Assembly (NCBI RefSeq): GCF_900106045.1
Contig: NZ_LT629802.1
Location: forward strand, 2,356,001-2,420,000
Direction of reading: 5' to 3'
DNA: 64,000 nt
From: Pseudomonas mucidolens
Lineage (GTDB): Bacteria; Pseudomonadota; Gammaproteobacteria; Pseudomonadales; Pseudomonadaceae
A program made the translations under genes and the position numbers. The notes below the pieces were generated by a model, which was not told the origin of the DNA, made no database searches, and worked only from the letters and a program-made list of their open reading frames with translations. Shown in pieces: positions 1-9,301 of this stretch (position 1 is the stretch's first letter; the number at the start of each line of letters is the position of its first letter).

Positions 1-335
1 TCAGCAACATCGGGCCAAGGGTCCAGGCGGCGCCAGGCATGAGCAACGTGCCACAATTGGGCAGGATCAATCTGCCCGACATCCACGCCGTGGGCCTTCA
101 AGACTTTCTGCAACGTCTCGTGGTGCAGCGTATCGAGCACCACGAAACCACGCTGGCCGCTGATGCAGTCGTTCATGGCTTGTGGGTACAACTCGCGCCA
201 TTGCAATGCAAACGTCGCGGGGTCGACCGATGGCAAGCAGCTGGAGAGGAATGCACGGGTTTCACGGGCGATGCTCGAATGCCAGTCAACCACCGTGCCG
301 AAGACGTCAAATGCCAAGGCTTTGGGAAGTGTCAT
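1..335 (-). CDS. Haloacid dehalogenase, type II (3' part missing, runs off left edge)
   Basis: The reverse strand encodes a protein starting MTLPKALAFDVFGTVVDWHS. This is the N-terminal DxxGT-type motif of the HAD superfamily, with Asp as the expected nucleophile in the AFDVFGTV strand. Only about 111 residues lie in the window; the rest is beyond base 1. The start ATG at 333-335 is preceded by a good Shine-Dalgarno (AGGAG) a few bases upstream. Type II haloacid dehalogenases hydrolyse short 2-haloacids, but many annotated members are generic phosphatases, so the substrate is open. The gene lies just downstream of the oxidoreductase gene at 378-1376 on the same strand, about 40 bases away, so the two may be cotranscribed. 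Confidence 0.85.
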   Translation of the reverse strand, partial: MTLPKALAFDVFGTVVDWHSSIARETRAFLSSCLPSVDPATFALQWRELYPQAMNDCISGQRGFVVLDTLHHETLQKVLKAHGVDVGQIDPAQLWHVAHAWRRLDPWPDVA

Positions 336-377
336 TGGGTTACTCCTCAGGTTATTCGTGACATTGCCCGTGGCCCG

Positions 378-1376
378 TCACTGGATCACGCTGATCACTA
401 CTTTACCTTTTGCCCTGCCCTTGTCGACATAGGCCAGTGCCTCTGCCGTAGATTCCAGCGTAAAGGTGCGATCAACCACAGGTTTAATCACGCCGGACTC
501 GACGAGGCCGGTGATCTCACGCAACTGGCTGCCATTGGCCCGCATAAAAACAAAACTGTAGTCGATTGCGCGTTTGCGCGCCTTGCTGCGAATGCCGTAG
601 CTCAGCAGGCGCATGACTTGCGTTAACCCCCAGGACAGCCGCTGCTCTTGCGCGAACAGTGGTGTTGGAGGGCCAGAAATGGAAATCAGCTGACCACCCG
701 GCTTGAGGACTTTGAGGGAGTTGGCGAGTACGCCTGATCCAAGGCTGTTCAAGACGACATCGTAATCCTGCAGCACATTTTCGAAGTTCTGCTGCGTGTA
801 GTCGATTACCAGGTCGGCTCCCAACGCCTTGACCCACTCGATGTTCCGGGTACTGGTGGTGGTGGCCACAAAAGCGCCCAGGTGCTTGGCGAGCTGGATA
901 GCGACCGTTCCCACGCCTCCGGATCCTGCATGAATCAACACTTTCTGGCCTTTTTTCAGCTTGGCGGTCTGCACCAATACCTGCCACGCGGTCAGACTGA
1001 CCAAGGGCAATGAGGCAGCCTGCACCATGTCCAGATTCTCGGGTTTCAGCGCAAGCGCTTCTTCCTTCACGCACGCCAGCTCGGCGAAAGTGCCGATGCG
1101 GGCTTCCTGCGCACGCGCGTACACTTCGTCGCCGGGCTTGAAATGCCGAACGTTGGCGCCCGCCCGCACGACCACGCCTGCCAGGTCATTGCCCAATACC
1201 AGAGGGAAAGCATAGGGCAGGACCAGCTTGAACTCGCCGCTTCTGATCTTGGAGTCCAGCACGTTGATACTCGCGGCGTGTACCTGGATCAATACCTCGT
1301 CGCCGCCGACTTCGGGAGGCGGTAATTGACCAATGCGGCCAGTATCCTTATAGCGTTCGATGAAAAATGCCTTCAT
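378..1376 (-). CDS. NADP-dependent oxidoreductase, zinc-free quinone reductase-like MDR family
   Basis: A 332-residue medium-chain dehydrogenase/reductase. The N-terminal GroES-like half (about residues 1-120) carries the PPPEVGGDEVLIQV stretch. The nucleotide-binding half has the motif AGSGGVGTVAIQLAKHLGA (about 150-170), typical of NADPH-binding quinone oxidoreductases. No zinc-binding Cys/His set is visible. The likely reaction is NAD(P)H-dependent reduction of quinones, enones or aldehydes in the cytoplasm. I chose the ATG at 1376 (MKAFFIERYK) over an in-frame GTG 12 bases upstream because family members usually begin MKA. The gene precedes the haloacid dehalogenase gene on the same strand. 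Confidence 0.85.
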   Translation of the reverse strand: MKAFFIERYKDTGRIGQLPPPEVGGDEVLIQVHAASINVLDSKIRSGEFKLVLPYAFPLVLGNDLAGVVVRAGANVRHFKPGDEVYARAQEARIGTFAELACVKEEALALKPENLDMVQAASLPLVSLTAWQVLVQTAKLKKGQKVLIHAGSGGVGTVAIQLAKHLGAFVATTTSTRNIEWVKALGADLVIDYTQQNFENVLQDYDVVLNSLGSGVLANSLKVLKPGGQLISISGPPTPLFAQEQRLSWGLTQVMRLLSYGIRSKARKRAIDYSFVFMRANGSQLREITGLVESGVIKPVVDRTFTLESTAEALAYVDKGRAKGKVVISVIQ

Positions 1377-1662
1377 GGTTCTGCTCACTCAATGGTGGTT
1401 TCGCTGAGGCAAGGCGCAGTGCCAGTTAACGACACTACTGTCGTTGATCATTGCCGACGTGCTGATCGCGGGGGTTACAGAATCATGATGATGGTCGTCA
1501 TCTTAATCGTCAATTATTTTGATGTTGATCGACATCTATATATTGTACCTGCAGTGGGTCTTTGAGGATGTCAGCCACGACTTCAACCAGCTCCGCCCAC
1601 ACGAATGCTAACCTTGACCACCACGAACTCGCTCCATGCATACCCACATTAATGAGGATGTC

Positions 1663-2700
1663 ATGACCTACACCGCCGCCGAAAACCGTTACGACTCGAT
1701 CCCTTACCGACGCGTGGGCCGCAGTGGGCTGGTACTGCCAGCGCTATCTTTAGGCCTGTGGCACAACTTCGGTGACAGCACGCCGATCGACACCCAGCGC
1801 GCCCTGCTGCGCACGGCATTCGACCGAGGCATCAACCACTTCGACCTGGCCAACAACTATGGTCCGCCCTACGGCAGCGCCGAGGTGAATTTCGGGCGTC
1901 TGCTGCGCGAAGATTTCAAGGCCTATCGCGATGAGCTGATCATCTCCAGCAAAGCCGGCTGGGATATGTGGCCCGGGCCTTACGGCCAGGGTGGCGGGTC
2001 GCGCAAATATGTGTTGGCCAGTCTCGACCAGAGCCTGCAACGCCTGGGCCTGGACTATGTCGACATCTTCTATTCGCACCGCTTCGACCCTGATACGCCA
2101 CTGGAAGAAACCGCCAGCGCACTGGCCACCGCCGTGCAACAAGGCAAAGCGCTGTACATCGGTATCTCGTCCTATTCCGGAGTAAAAACCCGTGAAATCG
2201 CCGCCCTGCTGCAGGAATGGAAAGTCCCGCTGCTGATCCATCAGCCAGCCTACAACCTGCTCAACCGCTGGGTGGAAAAAGACCTGCTGGACACCACCGA
2301 TGAACTCGGCGCGGGGGTGATAGCCTTCACCCCGCTGGCCCAGGGCTTGTTGACCGACAAATACCTCAAGGATATTCCGGTGGATGCGCGGGTCAATCGT
2401 CCGGGTGGCGGTTCGTTGCAAGCAGCGCACTTGTCCCGGGAAAACCTCGCCCACGTGCGCGCCCTGAATGAAATCGCCCGGCGCCGTGGCCAGAGTCTTG
2501 CGCAAATGGCGCTGGCCTGGACGCTGCGTGATCCACGCGTGACTTCCGCGCTGATCGGTGCCAGCCGGCCGGAGCAGATTATCGAGAACGTCGCGGCACT
2601 GGATAACCTCGGCTTCAGCGCCGAGGAGTTGGCCGAGATTGATCAGTTCGCCCAAGAGGGTGGCATCAACCTGTGGGAAAAGCCTTCGACTGCCGAGTAA
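1663..2700 (+). CDS. Aldo/keto reductase, L-glyceraldehyde 3-phosphate reductase type (YghZ/MgrA-like)
   Basis: A 345-residue aldo/keto reductase. Recognisable features are the opening YRRVGRSGLVLPALSLGLWHN, the catalytic Asp region FDLANNYGPPYGSAE with Tyr, the Lys in IISSKAGW, the strand YVDIFYSHRFD with the catalytic-type His, and the C-terminal cofactor loop SALIGASRPEQI. This combination resembles E. coli YghZ, which reduces L-glyceraldehyde 3-phosphate and detoxifies methylglyoxal. The ATG at 1663 has GAGG five bases upstream, so I prefer it to the in-frame ATG at 1636. It is transcribed alone, divergent from the quinone reductase-like gene and convergent with the GH28 gene. Confidence 0.88.
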   Translation: MTYTAAENRYDSIPYRRVGRSGLVLPALSLGLWHNFGDSTPIDTQRALLRTAFDRGINHFDLANNYGPPYGSAEVNFGRLLREDFKAYRDELIISSKAGWDMWPGPYGQGGGSRKYVLASLDQSLQRLGLDYVDIFYSHRFDPDTPLEETASALATAVQQGKALYIGISSYSGVKTREIAALLQEWKVPLLIHQPAYNLLNRWVEKDLLDTTDELGAGVIAFTPLAQGLLTDKYLKDIPVDARVNRPGGGSLQAAHLSRENLAHVRALNEIARRRGQSLAQMALAWTLRDPRVTSALIGASRPEQIIENVAALDNLGFSAEELAEIDQFAQEGGINLWEKPSTAE

Positions 2701-2749
2701 CTCTCATCTGGTAGCGGCCCGGGTAATCAGCGGGCCGTTGACCACTCCA

Positions 2750-4546
2750 TTACAACGGCGCTGGCCGCACATCCTCAAATGTCAGACCGTGGCTGCCCGA
2801 CACCTGCCAGGGATTGGCGCCGTCGGTCTCGCTGAACACCACGTTGTCAAAGCGTGAGTCCTTGAGGCCAGCCAGCCGCGCCTTGGCCGGGCCACTGAAG
2901 CGCACGCGCTCGAAAACCAGCCCTTGGTGGTAGGCGTTCCGGCGGCTGTCACCCTTGACTTCAATCGCCGCGCCCTGGGCATTTTCGACGCTGACATCGC
3001 TCACATGAATGTCCTTGAACTGCCCGGCGACCGTGGACCGTTTGTAGTCGAGCTTGGCGTTCGGATCGTTGTAGTCGAGGGTGAAAATGAACGCTTGCTT
3101 GACGGTGTTGCGGAGCGCCGAATCACGGAAGGTGACATTGCGCGCGCCACCGTCCATGAAGTGAGTGCTCTTCATGCGCAGTCCCGCATCCGTGCCATCG
3201 GAGACATTGTCTTCAGCGAGGATGTTCTGGATCCAGGCCCCGGTATGGCTGCCAGCGACCACCATGCCGTGGCCCTTGCGAAAGTAATTGTTGAAGATCC
3301 AGGCATCTTCCTGGGGTTTCTGATGCACCGCATCCGCGCCAGTGCCTGCAGCGAAATTGACGCAATCGTCACCGGTGTCAAAGAAATTATTGAAAACCAT
3401 CGCGCCCTTGCTGTTGGCGAACTCGATGCCGTCACCGTTATTCGCGTCGTAAGTCATGTGCGTGGTGTTGGCCAGTACGACGTTTTCGGTCTCCAGGTTC
3501 ATGATCCCGTGGAATGCCGGGTTCAGCACGGTGAAGCCGCCGTAGAACACGTTTTTCACATCACGCAGGGTAATCAGCGATGAACGCATTTGCCCGTACG
3601 CATCCTTGACGTTCATGCCGCGAGCCACCGCCTGCTCCACCTGGGCCTTGGCCAGAACGCCGTCCTGCATATAGCGCGTGTTATCGCTGGGCAGGTACGA
3701 CGGCAGCGCTTGCCCGCGCTCGTCCACCGTATCCGCCCGGCGCTTCCAGCCGTTGCCGTCGATCACGCCCTTGCCGACGATGCGGATGTTCTCGAACGTC
3801 TGGTGTTTACGCGGATCGCGCGGCAAGGCATTGATCAGCGAGGCCGGACGCACGGTGCTGGAATACGGGTATTGAATGTAGCCCGCCAGCGGATAGTCTT
3901 CGGCACGCTCGGAACCCAGCAGCGTCGCGCCCTCGGCAATTTCCAGGGTCATGTTGCTTTTGAGGTAGAGCGCCCCGCTTTTATAGGTGCCCTTGGGCAG
4001 CAGCACTTTGCAGCCGGGCACGCACGCATCGATGGTGCTTTGAATGGCCTGGGTATCAAGGTGACTGCCATCGCCCAGGGCGCCGTACTGTTTGACGTCG
4101 AACACTGGCGCCGGACGGGTGGTGCGCTGCACCAGCGCGATGCTGTCGGCGGACTCGCGACCATCGGCCCCTACCGAGCGCACGGTGAAGCGGTACTGGG
4201 TATCGGGCTTCAGCCCTTGAGCGGTGTAACTGTGGATACCGATGCGGTAATGGAAATTGGCGGTGTCCTGCTCATAGAACCAGTCTATATAGGGTTTTGC
4301 CGGTGACACTTGATCGTTGTTGGCAGTGGCGCTGCCCAGCAACGTGCCATTGGCGTAGATCCGGTAATCCTTGATTAGGCGATGATCGGCCGGCTTCTGC
4401 CAGACCAGGATGATGGCCTGGTCATCGAACGCCAGTGTAGGTACTTGCAATTGGGTCGGAGGGTCCAGCGCCCACGCGGGCAGACTTGCACCCAGCGCCA
4501 GCGCTAACGCCAGACCCTGGCAGACAACAGTAGTTGGATGCGGCAT
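2750..4546 (-). CDS. Exported GH28 polygalacturonase, exo-type, with N-terminal fibronectin III-like domain
   Basis: A 598-residue exported protein. A signal peptide (about residues 1-24, ending ASLPAWA) is followed by an FN3-like domain (about 30-125) and a GH28 right-handed beta-helix (about 130-598). The catalytic set is visible: NGDG (Asp372), GDD (Asp393-Asp394), GHG (His426) and RMK (Arg457-Lys459). The FN3 plus GH28 layout and the NGDG variant match exo-poly-alpha-galacturonosidases such as Dickeya PehX, which release digalacturonate from pectate chain ends. The ATG at 4546 has AAGGA upstream; an earlier in-frame start at 4576 would spoil the signal peptide. It is the last gene of the leftward pectin operon, about 40 bases after the tautomerase gene. 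Confidence 0.9.
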   Translation of the reverse strand: MPHPTTVVCQGLALALALGASLPAWALDPPTQLQVPTLAFDDQAIILVWQKPADHRLIKDYRIYANGTLLGSATANNDQVSPAKPYIDWFYEQDTANFHYRIGIHSYTAQGLKPDTQYRFTVRSVGADGRESADSIALVQRTTRPAPVFDVKQYGALGDGSHLDTQAIQSTIDACVPGCKVLLPKGTYKSGALYLKSNMTLEIAEGATLLGSERAEDYPLAGYIQYPYSSTVRPASLINALPRDPRKHQTFENIRIVGKGVIDGNGWKRRADTVDERGQALPSYLPSDNTRYMQDGVLAKAQVEQAVARGMNVKDAYGQMRSSLITLRDVKNVFYGGFTVLNPAFHGIMNLETENVVLANTTHMTYDANNGDGIEFANSKGAMVFNNFFDTGDDCVNFAAGTGADAVHQKPQEDAWIFNNYFRKGHGMVVAGSHTGAWIQNILAEDNVSDGTDAGLRMKSTHFMDGGARNVTFRDSALRNTVKQAFIFTLDYNDPNAKLDYKRSTVAGQFKDIHVSDVSVENAQGAAIEVKGDSRRNAYHQGLVFERVRFSGPAKARLAGLKDSRFDNVVFSETDGANPWQVSGSHGLTFEDVRPAPL

Positions 4547-4586
4547 GGTGTTTTCCTTGTTTTTGCCTGCAATCACACCGGCGGCT

Positions 4587-4955
4587 TTACGCCGTCAATC
4601 CGGCTTCCTCGAAGTATTGGCTGCGGTTGACGAAGGTTTCTCGCGGCATCTCCCGCACGTCCATGGACAGCGCCTGTAGCTCAGGCAGCAAGGCCACCAG
4701 CGCGGCAACGGTGGCCGTGGCGAGACTGCGCTGTTGCTCGGCGCTGCGTCCAGCGAACAGGTACAGCGCGACGTGGATAAAGTCATCCTGGGTCGCGCCG
4801 CACCGGTAATGCGCGAAGGCATTCAGTCGCACCTTGAGATCCCCCGGTTTGAACAGGCCAAACCCGTCGAGGGCATCATGCACAGTGGCCAGTAGGGTCT
4901 GCTCGCCGACACGGCTCGCCAGGGGCGCAGAACAATCGATGATGCAATGGGGCAT
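4587..4955 (-). CDS. Tautomerase-superfamily protein, 5-carboxymethyl-2-hydroxymuconate isomerase family
   Basis: A 122-residue protein starting MPHCIIDCSAPLA. The Pro after Met would be the catalytic base (Pro1) of the tautomerase superfamily. The remainder (VRLNAFAHYRCG, DFIHVALYLFAGRSAEQQ) matches the trimeric CHMI (HpaF) family in length and pattern. The ATG at 4953-4955 is chosen because it puts Pro at position 2 and has GAGG nine bases upstream; the nearby ATG at 4964 has no properly spaced site. CHMI normally works in homoprotocatechuate degradation, yet no hpa genes are here. Its place between transporter and polygalacturonase genes suggests a keto-enol isomerisation in uronate catabolism (inference). 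Confidence 0.85.
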   Translation of the reverse strand: MPHCIIDCSAPLASRVGEQTLLATVHDALDGFGLFKPGDLKVRLNAFAHYRCGATQDDFIHVALYLFAGRSAEQQRSLATATVAALVALLPELQALSMDVREMPRETFVNRSQYFEEAGLTA

Positions 4956-5022
4956 GTTTGACATCCTCAGGCAGCAAATCAGTGGGTGGTGACAGTGGCG
5001 ATGGGGCTTGTCCTTATCTGTT

Positions 5023-5799
5023 TCAGTTGACCCTTTGGCGCGGGGACTCGCGACTGAAGTCTCGACTGGCCTGCACCAACATCTGCGTGTAGGCATGGCT
5101 GGCGCAGTTCTGGCTGAGCGCCTGGCTGTCGAGCAACTCGACGATCTTGCCTTGCTGCATCACCGCCACCCGGTCACACAGGTGCGTCACCACGCCAAGG
5201 TCGTGGGTCACCATCAGATACGTCAGTTTTTCACGTTGGCGCAGGTCAGCCAGCAAGTTGAGAATCTCGGCCTGGACCGATACATCCAGGGCTGACGTTG
5301 GCTCGTCCAGGAGCAGCACGCGCGGTTCGAGAATCAACGCCCGGGCAATTGCCACGCGCTGGCGCTGCCCGCCCGACAACTGGTGCGGGTAGCGGAAGCG
5401 GAAACTGTCGTTCAGGCCGACCTTGAGCAGGATTTCGTTGATCCGCTCGTCCTTGTCCCCTACCCCGTGAATAATCAGCGGCTCACGCAAGGCCGTGTCG
5501 ATGGTGTGGCGCGGATGCAGCGAGCCATACGGGTCCTGGAAGACCATTTGCACCTGGCGAAAATGCGCTTTGGGAATCTTGTGCTGCAAGGGCGAGCCGG
5601 CAATGCTCAACTCGCCGTTCCAGTGCCGATACTGGCCGGCCAGACAACGCAGCACGGTGGTCTTGCCCGAACCGGACTCCCCCACCAGGCCAAAGGACTC
5701 GCCGTCGGCCACGCTGAGATTGACATCGTGCAGCACCTGGTTGGCCGTCGGGCCAGTGCCGAAACTCAGGTTCAGCGAATGCGCTTGAATCATGGACAT
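5023..5799 (-). CDS. ABC transporter ATP-binding protein, Dpp/Opp family (DppF-like)
   Basis: A 258-residue ATPase with Walker A GESGSGKT, signature LSGGQRQR, Walker [13 protein letters not shown] and the switch His in VTHDLG. It is shorter than typical DppF (about 330 residues) because the C-terminal oligopeptide domain is small. The start ATG at 5799 has GAGGA seven bases upstream; an in-frame TTG two codons earlier lacks a spaced site. It follows the DppD-like gene by ten bases. With that ATPase and the permeases at 6661 and 9302 it would power one cytoplasmic-membrane importer. The pectin context suggests oligogalacturonides rather than peptides as cargo (inference). Confidence 0.9.
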   Translation of the reverse strand: MSMIQAHSLNLSFGTGPTANQVLHDVNLSVADGESFGLVGESGSGKTTVLRCLAGQYRHWNGELSIAGSPLQHKIPKAHFRQVQMVFQDPYGSLHPRHTIDTALREPLIIHGVGDKDERINEILLKVGLNDSFRFRYPHQLSGGQRQRVAIARALILEPRVLLLDEPTSALDVSVQAEILNLLADLRQREKLTYLMVTHDLGVVTHLCDRVAVMQQGKIVELLDSQALSQNCASHAYTQMLVQASRDFSRESPRQRVN

Positions 5800-5809
5800 G
5801 GTCAATTCC

Positions 5810-6649
5810 TCAGCAGGTCAGCCAGAGCGGATCGCGCTGCAACACCGGCAGCCGCTCGCGGCGGTTGTCCATGCTCGGCAGCGCGGCCAGCAGGCCACGG
5901 GTATAGGGATGTTCGGCGTACTGCAAATCACAGGCAGCCAGGGACTCGACCACCCGCCCGGCGTACATCACCAACACGCGATCACAGTAATTGCGCACCA
6001 GATTGAGGTCGTGACTGACAAAAATCAGCCCCAACGCCTGTTGCTCGACCAACTCCTCCAGCACACTCAACACCTGTTGGCGCACCGAGACGTCGAGGGC
6101 CGAGGTCGGTTCATCGGCGATGATCACTTGGGGCTGGGTGATCACCATCATCGCGATCATGATGCGCTGCCCCATCCCGCCGGAGACTTCATGGGGATAC
6201 AGGTTGTAGACCCGCTGCGGATCGCGGATATGCACCTTTTCGAGCATTTCCATGACGCGCTCACGGGCCTCGCGACGACTGGCTTTGTGATGGGCCAGGT
6301 AGGCCTCGGCGATCTGGTCACCGACCTTGACCACCGGGTTGAGCGAGTATTTGGGGTCTTGCATGATCATCGAGATGCGCTGGCCACGAATTTTCTGCAT
6401 GGCTTTTTCGTTGGCCGTCAGCAGATCGACTTCACCGAACTGCATAGCCCTGGCGCTGATTTTGGCACTGTTAGGGTGCAGCTTGAGCAAGCTGCGTCCC
6501 ACCGTCGATTTGCCCGACCCGGACTCGCCGACAATCGCCAGTTTTTCCCGCCCCAGGGTGAACGATACGTCACGTACCGCATGGGTTTCTTTCTGGCCGT
6601 TGACGAAGCGCACATCAAGCCCTTCGACCTTCAATTTAATGGCAGACAT
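5810..6649 (-). CDS. ABC transporter ATP-binding protein, Dpp/Opp family (DppD-like)
   Basis: A 279-residue ATPase with Walker A GESGSGKS (about residues 40-47), signature VSGGMGQR, Walker B VIIADEPTSALD and switch region VSHDLN. The protein ends in PLWLTC, shortly after the LLAALPS segment, so it lacks most of the usual C-terminal oligopeptide domain. This shortening is shared with its partner ATPase. The start has GGAGG about six bases upstream of the ATG at 6649. It lies 11 bases after the permease gene in the same operon and should pair with the DppF-like ATPase as a heterodimer. Confidence 0.9.
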   Translation of the reverse strand: MSAIKLKVEGLDVRFVNGQKETHAVRDVSFTLGREKLAIVGESGSGKSTVGRSLLKLHPNSAKISARAMQFGEVDLLTANEKAMQKIRGQRISMIMQDPKYSLNPVVKVGDQIAEAYLAHHKASRREARERVMEMLEKVHIRDPQRVYNLYPHEVSGGMGQRIMIAMMVITQPQVIIADEPTSALDVSVRQQVLSVLEELVEQQALGLIFVSHDLNLVRNYCDRVLVMYAGRVVESLAACDLQYAEHPYTRGLLAALPSMDNRRERLPVLQRDPLWLTC

Positions 6650-6660
6650 ACAGCCTCCGG

Positions 6661-7584
6661 TTACTCGCTGCGCGGATCAAGAATGTCCCGCAGGCCGTCG
6701 CCCAACAGGTTGAATGCCAGGCTGACCAGCATGATCGCGGCACCCGGAACGGCTACCAGCCACCAGCACTCCAGCATGTAGCGACGCCCGGTGGAAATCA
6801 TCGCGCCCCACTCCGGCAGCGGTGCCTGGGCGCCCAGCCCAAGAAAGCCCAGCGCCGCGGCGGTGAGGATGATGCCGGCCATGTTCATGGTCAGCCGGAT
6901 AATCACCGACGACAGGCACATGGGCACAATGTGCCGCAGGATAATCCGCGACGACGAAGCCCCTTGCAGCTCCACCGCGACCACAAAGTCAGCGTTGCGC
7001 AAAGACAGGGTTTCTGCCCGGGCCAGGCGCGCAATAGGCGGCCAGGAGGTCAAGGCGATCGCAACCACCGCGTGCTCCAGTCCTGGGCCGAGGGCAGCAA
7101 TGAAAGCCAGCGCCAACACCAGGCTGGGAAACGAAATGAAGATGTCGGTCAGACGCATGAACACCGTATCGACGATGCCGCCGTAATAGCCGGACACGGT
7201 GCCGATAAACAGCCCGATGGGTCCGACAATCACCGTCACCAGCGCAATGATGTACAGGGTGATGCGCGAGCCGTAGACCAGCCGGCTGAAAATGTCCCGG
7301 CCGTATTCGTCAGTGCCGAACCAATGGGCCGCGCCCGGCGCCTGCAAGGCGTTGGCGAGGTTCTGTGCCACGGGATCGTGAGTGGCGATCCACGGCGCGA
7401 ACGCTGCCACCACGATCAACAACATCGCGACCAGCAACCCGGCCAGGGTCATGGGGTTACGCAGTAAATGACGCAGCACACGCAGGCCGTTCTTGCACAA
7501 GGCATCGAAGCTGGACCCGGGTGTGCGTTCCGCCTGCCGCTTGGCGGTGGACTCGGTAGAAGACATGTTGGCAATCATTGGCAT
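6661..7584 (-). CDS. ABC transporter permease, DppC-like
   Basis: A 307-residue inner-membrane permease. After a hydrophilic N-terminus (about residues 1-40) come about six membrane spans, beginning with the segment around PMTLAGLLVAMLLIVV. The motif HWFGTDEYGRDIFSRLVYG is typical of DppC/OppC proteins, which carry an OppC N-terminal domain and the BPD_transp_1 domain. The ATG at 7584 has a weak GAG-containing site; a later ATG at 7566 has none. It is placed between the second binding-protein gene and the ATPase genes. Confidence 0.9.
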   Translation of the reverse strand: MPMIANMSSTESTAKRQAERTPGSSFDALCKNGLRVLRHLLRNPMTLAGLLVAMLLIVVAAFAPWIATHDPVAQNLANALQAPGAAHWFGTDEYGRDIFSRLVYGSRITLYIIALVTVIVGPIGLFIGTVSGYYGGIVDTVFMRLTDIFISFPSLVLALAFIAALGPGLEHAVVAIALTSWPPIARLARAETLSLRNADFVVAVELQGASSSRIILRHIVPMCLSSVIIRLTMNMAGIILTAAALGFLGLGAQAPLPEWGAMISTGRRYMLECWWLVAVPGAAIMLVSLAFNLLGDGLRDILDPRSE

Positions 7585-7640
7585 GTTCTCAGGTTGAAAT
7601 GGAAATCACCCGGCGCGCCCATGGACGCGCCAGGTCGCAT

Positions 7641-9251
7641 TCAGCGTTGTTTGTGCACGCCCAGGTAACGGGTTGCCAGCGCGTCATCGCCGTCAAAACC
7701 CTTGACGTCGGCGGCACTGACCACAGTGTCGGTCATTTGCGAGATCATCATGATTGGGCCGACTTGCGCGTCGTAAATTTCCTGGGCCTGGTGATACAGG
7801 CCCAGGCGCTGGGCGCTGTCGCGCTCCTGTCCTGCCTTATCGATCAAGGCGTTGAGTTGCGGGTTGAAGAACGCCGCACGCCAGCCTTGGAAGTTCGGCA
7901 AGCCGGCGTCATCGCTGTTGTCAGGGTTGTAGGCGAAGGTGCGCAAGCTGAAATACGGGTGCGGATAGCGCTCGGCGCCACGCGCCACGATGATTTCAAA
8001 ATTGCGCGCACGCATCGCGCCATACACCTGGTTGCCGGTGCCGGTGACGATATTGGCCTTGATACCGCCCTCAGCCAGCGTCGATTGCAGGCGTGCCGCG
8101 ATATCAATGAACGGCGGCTCGGACAAGGTTCGGATGGTGGTGGTAAAGCCGTCGGGATAGCCGGCTTCAGCCAGCAGCGCTTTCGCCTTGGGCACATCCA
8201 TGTGATAGCCAGGATCCGGCAGGCGCGCTTCCAGGCCCAGTTGCATCGGCTGCTGGTTGAGCGTGCCGTAGTACGGCATCACTTGCTGATCCAGGCCCTT
8301 GTAATCGATCAGGTTGCGCACCGCCTCGCGTACCTTGGGCTTGGCAAACTCCGCTTGTTTCATGCTCATGGCCACGTAATACATGGTGCCGCGTTGCAAG
8401 GATTGCACCTGCAACTTGTCCGAACCGTCGATGGCGCGAATATCCGGGGCGGCCATGCCGTAGGCCAGATCCAGGTCGCCGCGCTCGAGCATCAGACGCA
8501 AGGATTGTGATTCGGTCATGTGCCGCACTACCACGCGCTTGAGCTTGGCCGCACCTGCCCAGTAACCCTCGAAACGCGTCAGCAGCAGCGAATCGTTGGC
8601 GCTCCATTTGGTCAGCACGAACGGACCGCTGCCGGCTTCGTTGGTCACCAGCCAGGCAGCACCGAGATCACCGTTATTCTCATGCGCCAGGACCGTCTTG
8701 CGGTCCACCACCACGGCACTTGGCGAAATTGCCAGCGAATCAACGAGCAGCAATGGGTCCATGACCTGCGGCAGGTCGATGACCAAGGTGTGGGTATCGG
8801 TGGCGCGGATCAGCCCCTGGATATTCTCGACGTTATAGCCGTAGGCTTTCCAGGTCGTGGCCAGGCCGTAATTAAGCTTCATCACCCGGTACAGCGACCA
8901 AGCGACATCCTCGGCGGTCAGCGGATTGCCGGAGTGGAACTTCACGTCCTGGCGCAAATGGAACGTCAGTTGCTTGCCGTCTTCACTGATATCCCAGCGT
9001 TCGGCCAACTGGGGCAGGTGTTTTTCCGGGTTGTTGTTATCACGTTTGATCAGGGTGTCGTAGAGATTGGCATTGACGCCCGAAGCGTCCAGGCCTGGGG
9101 CGTTGGCCGGATCGATGGAGAACAGATTGACCATGCTCATGCCGACGATCAACTGGTCGGACGGAGTTTTAGCGTTCACCGCAGTCATCGGGGCCAACGC
9201 CAGGACAGCGGCCATCAGACTCATGTGCAGGGTTGAGAAAGGGGTCTTCAT
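7641..9251 (-). CDS. ABC transporter substrate-binding protein, family 5 (paralogue 1)
   Basis: A 536-residue periplasmic binding protein with an N-terminal signal peptide (cleavage likely after PMTAVNA, about residue 27) and the SBP_bac_5 fold. Visible signatures are LIVGMSMVNLFSIDPANAPG, LAERWDISEDGKQLTFHLR, the VKFHSGNPLTAEDVAWSL stretch and DYKGLDQQVMPYYG. The ATG at 9251 has AAGGA eight bases upstream; an earlier in-frame start would break the signal peptide. It is clearly homologous along its length to the equally long protein at 10400-12010, with the DppB-like permease gene between them. Family-5 proteins bind peptides, nickel or oligosaccharides; here a pectin oligomer is likely (inference). 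Confidence 0.9.
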   Translation of the reverse strand: MKTPFSTLHMSLMAAVLALAPMTAVNAKTPSDQLIVGMSMVNLFSIDPANAPGLDASGVNANLYDTLIKRDNNNPEKHLPQLAERWDISEDGKQLTFHLRQDVKFHSGNPLTAEDVAWSLYRVMKLNYGLATTWKAYGYNVENIQGLIRATDTHTLVIDLPQVMDPLLLVDSLAISPSAVVVDRKTVLAHENNGDLGAAWLVTNEAGSGPFVLTKWSANDSLLLTRFEGYWAGAAKLKRVVVRHMTESQSLRLMLERGDLDLAYGMAAPDIRAIDGSDKLQVQSLQRGTMYYVAMSMKQAEFAKPKVREAVRNLIDYKGLDQQVMPYYGTLNQQPMQLGLEARLPDPGYHMDVPKAKALLAEAGYPDGFTTTIRTLSEPPFIDIAARLQSTLAEGGIKANIVTGTGNQVYGAMRARNFEIIVARGAERYPHPYFSLRTFAYNPDNSDDAGLPNFQGWRAAFFNPQLNALIDKAGQERDSAQRLGLYHQAQEIYDAQVGPIMMISQMTDTVVSAADVKGFDGDDALATRYLGVHKQR

Positions 9252-9301
9252 TGAAAAAATCCTTGTTTTTATAGTTTTACCGTTTCGCAAACCGGCGAGG
9301 A

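Noticed and set aside
4587..5799. Homoprotocatechuate (hpa) pathway fragment suggested by the CHMI-type gene
   Set aside because: No other hpa gene is present; all neighbours belong to transport and pectin metabolism.
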